Shown in pieces: positions 52,091-63,235 of a DNA stretch of 64,000 nucleotides (position 1 is its first letter; the number at the start of each line of letters is the position of its first letter). A model generated the notes under the pieces. That model was not told the DNA's origin, did not search any database, and saw nothing but the letters and a program-made list of their open reading frames with translations. A program made the translations under genes and the position numbers. The stretch comes from Brachypodius melanocephalos (taxonomy: Eukaryota; Chordata; Aves; Passeriformes; Pycnonotidae). Location of the stretch: positions 64,790 through 128,789 of the forward strand of contig VZSR01003022.1 in NCBI GenBank assembly GCA_013398615.1, in the 5' to 3' direction.

Positions 52091-53494
52091 TGGCTGTCTC
52101 CTGCTGCCCAAGCACTGGCTTTGCTGTTGTGAAATCTGCGCCAGGTCCACGTGTTCCAGTTGGGAACAACCTTGGCTGATGTTCACTTAATTATAAACTC
52201 TGTAGAGAAAAGGGAGATTTGCAATGATTAAACTGAGTTCCCAAACTGTGGGGAATGGCACAGAGGCCATAGAGTAGACTCAGCTCTGTTTGAAACCAGA
52301 TTAGTCTCCAGAGTTTGTCTCGCTGTAATATTGCTTAAAAACACTGCTGACTTAATTATGACATAGTTAACATTCATCTAGTAATTAATGAGTGTTACAA
52401 TGTCTGCTCTGGGCTTGACAGGATTCCTACTGTGAGCTCGTTTGATGCTGAATTGTACTCTACCATGTGCCGTGCTTTGCAAGTCATCAGTCTTAGGTGA
52501 CACTTAAAAATCTCTGACAAGCCGAAAATCTCCGCCTAGGCCAAGGAAATGACAGGATGTCCCAGCCCATGGGAACCAAACAAAAAGATTGGGTCAGTTA
52601 AAGTCCTCATAATGGGCTATTAAATTGTTTCACTGTTCAGCTTCTCTGTAAAATATCAATTATCTCAATGGTTGTAATGTAATCAAAGTAATTAAATTCC
52701 AAAGGCTTGCATGTAAAAAACAGAGCTTTGTAAATGGGAATCCAGCCTCAAGTATTTTAGTTGGTCTGTTTGTGTTTAAAAGTTTCTCCAGATGACTTTT
52801 TTAAATGGTGTCATAGTTAGGGAACTGTTAAAGGGCTTTGTGTGTTTGAGGTTTAGGGTGTGTTTCGAGCTCGGCTGCACACAACATTTAAACAACTGAA
52901 TAAGCAAAATCTGCATTAGAGCCGAAACACAGGGATGCAGACACAGGTCCAGAGCCGTGGGAAGCAGGGACAGCCTCTGCTCCACGTCTTAGGCCCTGGC
53001 TTCATCTGCTTGAGAGTCTTCAGCTGACAGATAATTGTAGCTTACCTTTACCTAAGTTCTCAACAGGGACAAGCTAGTGTCTCTAAAGCACTTCAGATGT
53101 GATACTTGAAAAATACTGCTCTCAGGTGTAGCACATTCAGGATCTTGCCTCCCTTAATGTGTTTTACAAGAGTAGGAAAAAGCTAAAGTGACTTATGACA
53201 GGAACATTTTCCCTGTTGTTTCTCCTGATGCAGGGAGAGCTGCTCCTTCAGTAAGTTTAATTTTAGTTTATGTCAGCAGAGCTGCTCCCTCAGGCTTCAG
53301 CAGAACTGAATTAAACACTGTTCCTGTTAGGGCTGAAAATTACTTTTCTGGCTATGATATTCTGAAATTATTGGTAATTTTGAGGTACATCATTTTCAAC
53401 TGTCCTAAAAGGTTCCAACTGAGAAAAGGTGCTAATATCCACATCCAAAAAATTGACTTAAGAAGCATTGAGTAGCTGCATTTGAAGCATTTGG

Positions 53495-53795
53495 GGCTGT
53501 AGATCAGGAAATGGAGTGACCTAATTGTGGCCTTCCAGTACCAGAAGGGGCCTAAAAGAAACATGGAGAGAGACTATTTACATGAGTTTGGAGTCACAAG
53601 GGGGAATGGCTTCACACTGACGCTGGCCCTGGCACAGGGTGCCCAGGGAAGCTGTGACTGTGTCATCCCTGGAAATGTCCAAGGCCGAGATAGACAGGGC
53701 TTAAAGCAGCCTGGGACAGTGGAAGGTGTCCTTGCTCATGGCAGGAAGTGGAATGAGATGATCTTTTGGGTCCCTTCCAAACCATCCTATGGTTC
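53495..53795 (+). mobile_element. CR1 LINE 3' end
   Basis: CTTCCAGTACCAGAAGGGGC, ACATGGAGAGAGACTATTTA, GGAAATGTCCAAGGCCGAGA and CCTGGGACAGTGGAAGGTGT are in + orientation, ending near AACCATCCTATGGTTCCC. Confidence 0.92.
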
Positions 53796-55355
53796 CCATT
53801 AAATCACCTGGAATTCGAGGCAATGTTGTTTGGAAACAACAATGTTGTTTGGAAAGCTGCACACCCAAAGTATGTGTGTCTGTCTGTGAGCTTCATGCAA
53901 TCAACTTCCAGAGGTAGATACTCACCTCAAGGAATATTTGTTACTTGTTCAGGAAAGCAGTGAGATGAGTCTCTTACAACACTACTGGATTTATAAGGTA
54001 CTGCAAACCTGCATGAAGTCTAATGGAGAGTTCCTTCACTGGTGATAAGGTAGGGGAAAAAAAGGCAATTTCACAAACCAGTATTATTATTATTTGCACG
54101 ATAGCACCAGTGGGAGTCATGCTTTTAGAGACAAGAACTAGGTGTGCACAGCTCCAAGGAATAGATGGAGAGGAGATCTGAACCATGAAGCTGTCCAGAG
54201 GACACAGTCACTTGGGCTTTGTCAGAATTGCTGGGGAAGAATTTAAATACTTTAACTTGTTTGCAGATAAGTGTTGCTGTTTCTCTCAGGTCATTAAGAA
54301 AATGCTGGATGCATGGCTCCATTTGGAGAAGAAGTTTCCATAGAGAATGAGCTCATGGAGGCAGGGAGTTACAAAGAAGGCATTTTAATGTGAGAGCAGA
54401 GGGTTTGGGAGCTGGGGAAACAACAGTGAAACACAGGAATGCCTATAACATTGCAACAGCCTTGGGGGATTTTTTGTGTCTTCAGATAAAATTAGTGAAG
54501 GGGGTTTGGTGTGAGGGCCTCCTGGAGGCTCACTGGAATTAGCACATGAGCTGCTTCTGCTTCAATAAACTCTGTACTGTGTCCCAGGAAGAGCTGTGGG
54601 GATGTGGTGCTTCCACAGCTTCTTTTTAAATGTAAAAGTAGTTAATTGGTATGTATAGAGTTACTTGATCAAACTGATTAGAGGTTTCTGCCATTGGTTT
54701 GAAGGAGTAAGTTCTCCATCTCCTGTTAGTTCATTAACAGCCTCTGCCAGTTCTGCCTCCTGCCCAGGTCCATGGTGGAGCTTGTGCTGTGCCAGGAGAA
54801 GTTCCCTCCCTCATGCAGTGGGCAGACAGAGGGCTTGGCCTTGCTCCAGCGTACCAGGGTGTGGAGTTTCCCCAGGTCTCAGGAGCAGCAGCTTGTCCTC
54901 CTTTTCCTCTCTCACTGAGCCAGGCTTCCTGTGTCTGGTCAATGCAACCAATGCTCTGCCCACTGACGTTTTTCTTCTCTGGACACACCAACTCAGGAAC
55001 CTGAGAGTAGAATCTAGAGGCTCCCAGGAATATGGTCTCTTGCCCAATTTCGCTTCATTTCCACCAGTCTTCCCTCAGGTAGAGACAGTTGGTGCAGGAA
55101 CCATTTAGCAGTAGTTCTTTAGAAGGAAGTGACTTGCTGAAATGCTTTTCAAATTAAGTGATCGAAAACCAGACAAACCACCGTGCTCCAACCCTGTGTG
55201 AATGCCATGAAAACCAGAGGTTCCTTATCTCATGGGGCTGCCCTGTCCCTGTAGAGAGTGGTGCCACTGGTGTCACAGGTGGCAGCAAACAGGGTGTGAC
55301 AGCTGAGGTCCCCCCTTCCTGTAGGGACCCTCTAACGCTCTGTCTCCCACTGCAG

Positions 55356-55768
55356 GTGCATTACTGTTAGGAGGGATCCTCTACTCCTGGCAGTTCCCTC
55401 ACTTCAATGCCCTGAGCTGGGGTCTGCGAGAAGATTACTCCCGAGGAGGATACTGTATGATGTCTGTCACCCACCCAGGGCTGTGCAGGCGGGTGGCTCT
55501 GCGGCACTGCTTGGCCTTAATTGGACTCTCAACGGTGGCTCCCGTCCTTGACATCACCACGTGGACTTTCCCCATCATTTCTCTGCCTATCAACCTCTAC
55601 ATCTCCTACCTCGGCTTTCGGTTCTACAGGGCTGCCGACCGCAGCAGCTCCAGGAAGCTCTTCTTCTGCAGCCTGTGGCACTTGCCAATGCTGCTGCTCG
55701 TCATGTTCACCTGCAAGAAATCGGTTCTGGAGAAGGAAGACAAAGGCGATCTACCTGGCGGGTCATGA
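55356..55768 (+). CDS. COX10: COX10 terminal coding exon
   Basis: The last coding exon starts after CCCACTGCAG with GT completing the split Gly codon and ends at TGA 55766-55768. The peptide begins GALLLGGILYSWQFPHFNAL and continues SWGLREDYSRGGYCMMSV, then THPGLCRRVALRH, then DITTWTFPIISLPINLYISY and LGFRFYRAADRSSSRKLFF, to a short polar tail ending GDLPGGS. LREDYSRGGY contains the second Asp-containing catalytic region of UbiA-type enzymes, and the rest forms the final membrane helices. With the two preceding exons it gives 238 residues, a little over half of the roughly 440-residue vertebrate protein. The last dozen residues are the least conserved part of the family. No in-frame disruption is seen, so this copy looks functional. 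Confidence 0.98.
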
Positions 55769-57146
55769 GACAGCTATGGAAATTAGATTGCCTTAAATGT
55801 CAATACCTGTCATCCTCTGACACATCAGCTAGTATATTTTAGTAATTGCAAGGGGAAATCCCATGGTAATCTGAAGAGGAATCATTTGTGCCTAGCAACC
55901 ACTTCATGTGATAATTTTCTATTTGCTTTTGAAAGGGAATAGTCAGGAGAGCTTAAAGCATTCAGGGCCTTAGGCCCCTTAACTCATCACAGGTTGATTT
56001 AGCCTATGCCAGAAGCACATCACTTTGGGATGGCCTTCCAAAGTCCCTGTGAGTCATGGTCTCTGTCCTCAGGGGTACTTGAGGTAGTTAAAGTTCGGAA
56101 GTCACATGTGCACACATGCTGCCATCGGGACTGGCAACCTTGGTGAAGCCCTCAGGAAGTGACCGTGAATGATTTCTCACCCTTCTCCCCAGGCACTCTT
56201 TTTTTTAATTTAAGCTTTGAAGCACATGAGAGTGTGAATTCTTCTCTGAATCTCTGCCATCCGTGCACTGGTATTACACCAAAGCCCTCAGTTTTGGGCG
56301 CTTTTTTCAATCAGCTGCTCTTCCCAAGGTTCCCATTCACCTCAGTAGATTTTTAGCTCTCATACCTGGCACAGTGCTAAAGGAGTGGAGAAAATTGTCT
56401 TCTAGCACAACACACATGAGCATTTAAACAGCTCTCCTACAGCATATCCCTTGGACACACTGAGCCATTCTACTGTATTTCCATCACAGGGAACTTCTGA
56501 CTCCCGTGTGGTTTTACATCAGTAGTGTTTGAGCCCTGTGTGTCAGATCTTCAGCTGGTAAAAATTACCATTACTGTTTATGGCAGAGAGGCTGTGAATT
56601 GTGGAGGACGTGGGAAGCATATCCCAGAGCCAGGTGGTTGTAAGGCTTTTCCATGTTAATGAGTCTTATGCCAGCCCATTGAGTCTCAGCATCCTTAGAC
56701 AAGCTCTGGACTGGCATCAAGAGTTTGAGCTGTGTTTAATGTCACAGTGTGGGTGGTGGCTCAGAAAGGCTTCACTTTGAGGGTGATTAATAGGCAAGGA
56801 AACACATTTTACAGAAAAAGGGCTGGGGATTTTGATCTAACAGAATGTTCACTTGCTGATGCAGCCAGTGTCTCTCCAAAGCAATTATTGTGGATAGTCT
56901 CCTGAGAAAAGTGCATTATCCCAGTTAAATGATATGCTGAAGAACATTTCTGGTCACAGTTTAACATGCTTGTGATCCTGGTGCTCAACTGTGGCTCACC
57001 CTCATCTTGCCTGGAGCTGTCTGTGACCTCCTGGTGTGTTCCCAAAGACAGCAGCATCAGGGCCAGACAGAGACAGCGATAGTCTATTGTGGTAGTGCCT
57101 GTTATGACTTGATGTGTTTTCATGCCAAAATTTCTTTCCCATGCAG

Positions 57147-57225
57147 AGAGGCACTGGTCAGCAGGATGAGCTCTGATCCAAAGGTACAGCAGTACCTGAA
57201 AAGGAAGACACTGTCTCGAGCTTGA
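57147..57225 (+). CDS. Possible alternative or foreign terminal exon within the COX10 3' region
   Basis: A strong acceptor, TTTCTTTCCCATGCAG, ends at 57146 and is followed by a short open segment in phase 2 (one base, then GAG). It reads EALVSRMSSDPKVQQYLK then RKTLSRA and stops at TGA 57223-57225, about 370 bp before the AATAAA. The peptide is basic and helical-looking, more like real coding sequence than the neighbouring frames. I could not find a partner exon on the + strand between 55769 and 57100, and I do not recognise the peptide. It may be an alternative COX10 last exon, the last exon of another gene, or chance. Confidence 0.25.
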
Positions 57226-57597
57226 CATCACATAAAGCCCCTTGGGAACTGTCACAAATCTGCCACCACAGTTGTATCACACTGACATAAAACCTTCCCT
57301 GGCTGCTCTCATGATCCAAGCCTGGCTCCTGGCCTCAGTTATGCTGGTGTAAATCAGGAGTGACATGGTTTAACCTCTGTTTTCCAGCAAAGGTGCTTGC
57401 AGGAGCAGGGCCACCTGTTTCCATGGCTCTTAAATAACTGCCTGCAAGATTTGGTGACTTGAGTAATTGCTGGTGACACTTGTCACACTCTGACAGACTC
57501 CACTGTGCTCAAGTTACTGTGGGTGACACTTCATGGAATTGTATGGAAACTGTGCAACTCCTGAATTTGTTTTAAAAATGCATCCAGTCTTCTCTGC

Positions 57598-57603
57598 AAT
57601 AAA
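57598..57603 (+). promoter_or_regulatory. COX10: Polyadenylation signal AATAAA
   Basis: The hexamer AATAAA sits in GCAATAAAGTGC, about 1.83 kb after the COX10 stop codon. It is the best candidate for the 3' end of the COX10 transcript. No RNA evidence is available. Confidence 0.6.
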
Positions 57604-58892
57604 GTGCATACTGTCCAAAAAGACCTAAGTGCTCCAAATCTGTTTGAAACTATTCACTTCTTGTTGAAACTCTGGTTGGATTCAGTTAACTGCAAAGGTA
57701 TTTGGTAGTTTTGGGGCACTTCTTACAGCAACAATGTTCTTGACCACTGCAAGAGTAAGGACAGCTTGTGAAATACTGATTTATTATGCAAGCACCACAC
57801 TGAAAATAAAACACATATGAGTGGAAAGGGTTTCTGCAAAACCAAAGAATTTGGTCAACCTTTAGGTGGGAAATGAACCTGAAAAGAACAGATGGTGCAC
57901 AAAAAACCCACAGATTTTCCTCCCAGAGGCACAAAGTGGTGCTGAGGCAGGAGGATTGTGGGCTTCTCCTAAGTCAGGCCTCAGATGGCCTGCAATTCCT
58001 GGGTGCTGCTGAGGAATTCCATTCTGATTAAAGGTCTCAAGGACATGCCTGTGGTTGTATTCTGAAGAGAGTCATTTTCATTTCTTGGGCCAAAATGTGT
58101 AACACTCACAGGGTGTAGGACTGGACAGGAGCTTTGTAATCATCACTGAATGTCTGCAAAATGCAGGTCATTGGGTTGCACCAACATCTCCACACCCAGT
58201 GGGTCTGGCCTTGAGGGAAAGCATGGCAAAATCAATGGATCTGGGATTTAAGTGTAAGGCTATGCCTTATTTAAATTTCTTATTTAAAAAGAAATGCTTT
58301 CTTTACCTAGAAAGTGTTCTCAGCTCTGCTGCACATTGGCCACGTGTCAGGTGTGGATGAAACTATATGCTGCCATTTTAGTGTCTTTAGGAAGTCTTGG
58401 TGTTGCATGGGCTTTGCAAATAGACACCTTGCCAAACTGAAGACTTAGCAGGAGACAGATATTGCAGTAGGTGCTCTCAGGTCTCCTTTTCAATATTGCT
58501 GGTGTCACTATGGAAAATGAAAATTCCTGAACTGTCTGCCATCACCCAAGGATGTTTGTGGTCCCTGTGACCCTCCAGGGAGGACTAATGCCAGCCACCT
58601 CCTCTCCAGCACTGCTGATACTGCTGCCCAAATTCTGCAGGGGAAGAGGCATGAGGTGAGGGGTATGAGGTGCCTTGCTGGGATGGCTTTGCACAGGAGA
58701 TAAACCTGGGCTTTCTGCCTCTCTATGCTGAGCTGTGCAATCATCAGGCTTTGAGGCCTCCTTGAACCTGGAACAGCAGTTCCTGCATGGGAATGCAATG
58801 CTGTTTTCCCCTTATCCCATTTGGAAAACTTGAACATGGTTGTTTGTCACTCTTTACCCTGGTTTCTCAGGACTCCCCATGAACTGGTCCTG

Positions 58893-58965
58893 CAGAATCA
58901 CAGAATGGTTTGGGTTGAAAGGAGCCTTAAAGACCATCTTCTTCCAGCCCCCAGCCATGGAATAG
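58893..58965 (-). mobile_element. CR1 LINE 3' end (short)
   Basis: About 70 bp: CAGAATCACAGAATGGTTTG, GGAGCCTTAAAGACCATCTT and CAGCCCCCAGCCATGG, the reverse of a CR1 tip. Confidence 0.9.
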
Positions 58966-60569
58966 CTGTTATGTTTATTGTGGTAGTGAAAAAAAAAATA
59001 GTGGTGTGCTGTGTCCCTCCTAGCCCTGGGTCTGCTGGTAGCTGAGAGGGTCCCATCTCGGTGTTGCTGTCACAAGAGGCAGCTCTGCACTACCAGAAGC
59101 CTGCAGTGAAGCTCGTGGAGGAATCTGAACCAGTGACTCAAGAGGATGAAGCTGGGTTTTGTCTGTTTGGACTTTAAATCTTTTATGTGGTTTTGTGGAT
59201 AAAACAGTAGCCCTGAGGCTCAGGAGATCTTCATTCTTTCCAGATCTCTGTAGAAGAAATGCACTCCAGCTGTAAAATAGGGATGGCCATACCTCTTGTT
59301 GGCGGAGGGGACAGCTCGTGTCTCTGTCAGCCCATTGTTCTGAGCTGCCCTGCAAGGTGAGTGCTGGGTAAGGCTTTGAGGAGTGGCAGGAGACTGGGTC
59401 CCTTCTCCCTCCCTTGCCCTGACATTCAGCAGATCACAGAGCACAGCACTGGCCTGGCAGGGTGGTGTGTGGAGCTGAGCTACGTGACTGGGAGTTGCCC
59501 TGAGCTCTCAGGTTCACAAGGAGCCCCAGGCCTTGTGTGAGCTGTGTGTGGTACCCCAGCAGAGCAGGCATCCTGGTACGCCTGGCAGGGAGGCATCCCA
59601 GCACGGGAGGCAGTTGGTAGAACAGAATGCTCTGCTCTTTGTTCCAGCATGAGTGAAGAAACCCAATCCCTGTGCTCACAGCACTTCCCTTCTCATTTCC
59701 CCCACTGGGCTTTTTTTTTTCTCACTTCCTGTATCAATCTCCCATATAATCTGCCCCAGCAGAGTCACACATTGACACTCTTCTGGCTCCAGCAGCATTC
59801 CCCACTCAGCCAGGCCACAGCATTTCAAGGCTTACACAAAGCATCCTTTTCAGTTCTGAAAGTCCCATGAGAGTAGGAATGGAATCAGTGATACTGTTAG
59901 AAATCATTATCATTACAGATAGAAAGCATGTCCTGGGTTGCTCTGCAGAGGTGATTAGATCTTCCCTCTTCCTTGGGAATGCAGGGTGTCTACAGAACAC
60001 TTTGCTATTAAAACAGAGATATCAGCATTGTTTTCTACAAGCAGCTCTGCTGGAGGTGGTAATTCTATATTATGGTCCATTACTCTCTGTCCCCAATGGC
60101 ATTTTGAGTCATGGAATTTCTTAACCAGCCAAAGAGCCAGTCCCAGTCAGGGCTCAATGGGATGCAGGATGCCACTTGTGCTGCCCATGTGACCTTGAGT
60201 CAGTTATTTGCCTCTTGGTGCTGCAATTCCTTCTTCCCATCACGGCAAGGTCAGTGCTTCAGGGCAGGGCTTGTCCCCCAGGGGTACGTGTCCAGCACTT
60301 GGCCTTGCCCAAGGTAAGCCAGAGTCTGCTGCTAATGTTCATCATCTCCCAAACAGCGTGGGATTACTTTGGAGTCAAAGGTCACAACTGTGTTGTGAGT
60401 TCAGAAGTTTCATCAGTGATGAGTCTCCTCCCTGAGATCCCTCAGACTCTGCCCTTCTGAGTGATTCCCTTGATGTTTTTTAGTCCCCTCTGAAATAAAA
60501 ATATTACGGGCTTCTATGGCATGAGCAGCAGGTTTAGTGAGCTTCAGAGCTGCCTTCTGAACCCTTCTG

Positions 60570-60845
60570 TTCACAGAATCCCAGAATAGCTGGGGTTAGA
60601 AGGGACCTCTGGACCTCTGGACATCATCATCCAATGCCCTGCTGAGGCAGGGTCACCCAGAGCAGGTGACACAGAAATGTGTCCAGGTGGAATTGGAATG
60701 TCTCCAGACAGGGAGACTCCACACCCTCCCTGGGAGTTCCAATGCTCTGCCTCCCTCAGTGGAAGTAAGTTCTTTCTCATATTGAAGTGGAACTTCTTGT
60801 GTTTTAATTTATGGCCACTGGTCCTTGTGCTGTCAGTGGGCTCCA
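60570..60845 (-). mobile_element. CR1 LINE 3' end (distinct subfamily)
   Basis: CACAGAATCCCAGAATAGCT, AGAAGGGACCTCTGGACCTC, GAGGCAGGGTCACCCAGAGC and TGTCTCCAGACAGGGAGACT mark a reverse-strand CR1. Its internal sequence differs from the other copies here, suggesting another subfamily. The right part reads TGGCCACTGGTCCTTGTGCT. Confidence 0.92.
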
Positions 60846-62078
60846 CTTGAAGAGTCTGGCACCATCATCCATCACTTCTGCTTTTCTGCTTCCAGACTTC
60901 ACCTGTTTGCACTGAAGATTTTACAGCCGGGGTCAGCACCTTGGGCCACTTTCCAGTGTTTAAAAAAAGTGCAGTTCATTTGTTTCACAGAACAGGGCTG
61001 GCAAAACAAGCTGTTTTCCCACAATGTGGAGATGTTTTCCTACCGTTCCTAACCAGTTCTGGCACCCCCGGGCCTTGGAGCAAGAACTGACGATTTGGCA
61101 GCGGGCTCAGGCTGGCACATTAAATCATTCTGGGAAGGTGCTGGGTGTTTCTCCCGGTGCCTGAAAGGTTGTGGCTCCCAAATGCTTGTTTGAGCATTGC
61201 TGACCCTTCCTAAGAGATGCTTTGCATGTGGTGGGCATGGATTGTACTGGGGAGCTGGTGAGGAGTTGCTGCCATGGCTCATGTGCTTTGGGAGAGCACA
61301 AGGACTCAGAAAGAGGTGCTAGAAAGTAGCGTGCCTGACCTTCACCACTAGTGCTGGAACAGCTCTAAATTCGTGCCTTTATTCCCATTTTTGTAGGACA
61401 CCTTAGTCAGTTTTGCCCACTGAGTGAGTGGAGTACCCAGAGGGAGGTTTCCATGTGTCTCCAAAGTGTGGGCAGCCCTCAGGATGAAGGCTGTTTGGCA
61501 GCTGAGGGTTTTCTCCCGGTTTTGCTGTCCCAGATACAATCCCATGGTCCTTTCTGCCCCCTGCACCCCTTTTCAACACTTTCTATTGTAATTACAAATT
61601 CCCTTTCATACATTTTTTTCATGGAATGTATGCTGTAACACAAATTGCCTGTGCCCCTCAAAACTGCAGTTGTAGCCAGACTCTCTGTTCTTCAAGGAAA
61701 ACGCAGATTTTGGGGAATTGCCCTGGATTTTCCGATTGGAAACAGCAGGGATCTGATCTCCCACACTGACTGTCCCTAACTGGGACGACTGGGGACACCT
61801 TGCCTATTGTCCTCACCCATAAAGCAAGTAGGGAGAAGAGGGAAAGAGTCATTCCTTTGGGTAGGGTGCACAGAGAGCAGACTGTGCTGCCAGGGGATCT
61901 CCCAGCCCGGCAGGATGAGCTCCAGCACTGAACTTCTTCTGGTGCAGGATTGGACACACAGCACTCAAAGCTCATTTGCAAAGAAGTGTCTGGCTCACAG
62001 ACCCATCTTTTGTTTTTTTAATCATGGGGAAAGAGCAAGATTTTTACTGCTGAGAAAAGCTGAGAGATATTTGGGTTT

Positions 62079-62129
62079 TTTGTGTTTTTTTTTTTTCTTT
62101 TTTTCTTTTTTCTTTTTTTTTTTTCTTTT
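62079..62129. repeat. T-rich pyrimidine tract
   Basis: Long runs of T interrupted by single C, roughly 50 bp. The tract accounts for the poly-Phe in frames here. Confidence 0.9.
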
Positions 62130-62934
62130 GCCATGGAGAGGAAACACTGTATCAAATTAAAGTTGAAACAGAGATGCAAATAAAGTAATTAAGGCATTTC
62201 CGCAGTGCTTCCAGGAGAGCTGCTGGACTGCATCCAGACTGGGGAAAGGAACAGCCTGAGTTTATCAGCTGAATTCCAAGGTTTGGATGGATATTTGTGC
62301 TGCAGAGCTGCCAAGGCCATCCCTGCACTGAACCACTCCTAGCAGCACCAAAAGGAAATTCAGGCATGCCAGGAGGAAAGTAGGATGGCTGGGGCCACAT
62401 AGTCACCCAGCAACAGAGAGGGATATTATTTAGGTCTCTTCTCCCTCATCTGATTGCTCTGCCCTGGTTGTTATGTTGCACTTGGCTTTCACAGGGAGCA
62501 AGGGCTGGCAGGAGCTGTCAATATGTTGGGAGTGAGGCTTATTAACCCTTCTCAGTTCAAAAATGAGCACTGGGAAGAGTGCAGTGGAAACACCCGCAGG
62601 CAGATGTTCCCATGCCATCTCTTCCCTGTGCTACTCAGAGCTCTGTACAGGGTGTAGGTCAGTCCTACACCCTGTGGGACCCCACGGACCATGGCCAGGC
62701 CAGGCAGTGCCTCTAGGGCTGCCAACTGATGGCAAAGGCTTCTGGTTTAGGATGGGAGGGGGTCTGTCCTCTGTGGTGGAACTGCTGCCCAGCAGGTCTG
62801 GTCTCCAGGAGTCACCCAGCACTGCGTCCCACTCTCCTGCCGAGAGCAGCTGCTTCCTGCAGGGATTGCTCCTGGGGGTGTTTGGGAGGTGCCCGTGGGT
62901 GAGGTGAGCAGCACCAGGCTGGAAGAAGTGCAGC

Positions 62935-63235
62935 TGAACGAGGTACCTGCGGACCTGAGCCTTGTTGGCCTCTGTCTCTGACGCCGTGGGACCGCACAGC
63001 TCAGGGCTCTGCAGACGGCCCAGCGCCGCTTGTGTGCCTTTCTTCCCGTGGGGACTGCGGGAAGGGCGCGCCCGACAGACGGACAGAGGGACAGGGATTG
63101 CTCGGCGCGGCTGCCGAGGGGTGCGGGCTGACTCTCGCTTGGCTGCGGTGGCCGGAACTCCCTCTGTTGACTTCTCCCGAAGTTGCATCCCTTCATCCAG
63201 CGGTGTCCCTGGCTCTGGAAATAAATAGCACCTTC
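62935..63235. promoter_or_regulatory. CpG-rich block, possible promoter or enhancer
   Basis: Roughly 300 bp with about 25-30 CpG dinucleotides by eye (for example GGGCGCGCCCGACAGACGG, GCTCGGCGCGGCTGCCG), against a CpG-poor background. An uninterrupted 185-codon minus-strand frame (63188-62631) overlaps it, but open frames are common in high-GC DNA. In mammals HS3ST3B1 lies downstream of COX10, so this could be an upstream promoter or a regulatory element (inference). No TATA box or splice donor was convincing. Confidence 0.4.

Larger units (their letters stand above)
42621..55355 (+). other. COX10: COX10 last intron (12.7 kb), phase 1
   Basis: The intron begins GTGAGT and ends with the pyrimidine tract CTGTCTCCCACTGCAG at 55340-55355. 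It holds four CR1 fragments (42.7, 43.8-44.2, 45.8-46.0 and 46.9-47.3 kb) plus one at 53.5 kb. It also holds a pentanucleotide microsatellite with a 479-base gap, and a short 10-bp minisatellite at 52.03 kb. Open frames such as 49198-49497, 48300-48584 and 54125-54322 have no recognisable family and are overlapped by equally long frames on other strands. I do not call genes here. Confidence 0.85.
55769..57625 (+). other. COX10: Probable COX10 3' untranslated region
   Basis: From the COX10 stop the sequence runs about 1.85 kb to the first clear AATAAA (57598-57603). I saw no earlier canonical signal. That length is similar to the long 3'UTR I recall for mammalian COX10 (inference). It includes an open frame with a strong acceptor at 57147-57225, listed separately, which raises the alternative that the end belongs to a different transcript. 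A minus-strand frame of 148 codons (56809-57255) has no recognisable features and is treated as chance. Confidence 0.6.
57626..62934. other. Intergenic stretch downstream of COX10
   Basis: Two CR1 tips are present (58.9 and 60.6 kb), plus T-rich runs at 59.71 and 62.08 kb. Frames of about 110 codons at 58508-58837, 59020-59355, 59544-59870 and 61807-62160 are not recognisable and lie among overlapping frames. I see no supported gene. Confidence 0.7.

Noticed and set aside
56809..57255. 148-codon minus-strand frame opposite the COX10 3'UTR
   Set aside because: No recognisable motif; overlaps a more coding-like + strand segment.
62631..63188. 185-codon minus-strand frame
   Set aside because: Lies in the G+C-rich block, where stop codons are scarce; Arg/Pro/Ser-rich peptide with no family match. 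Kept only as context for the CpG block.
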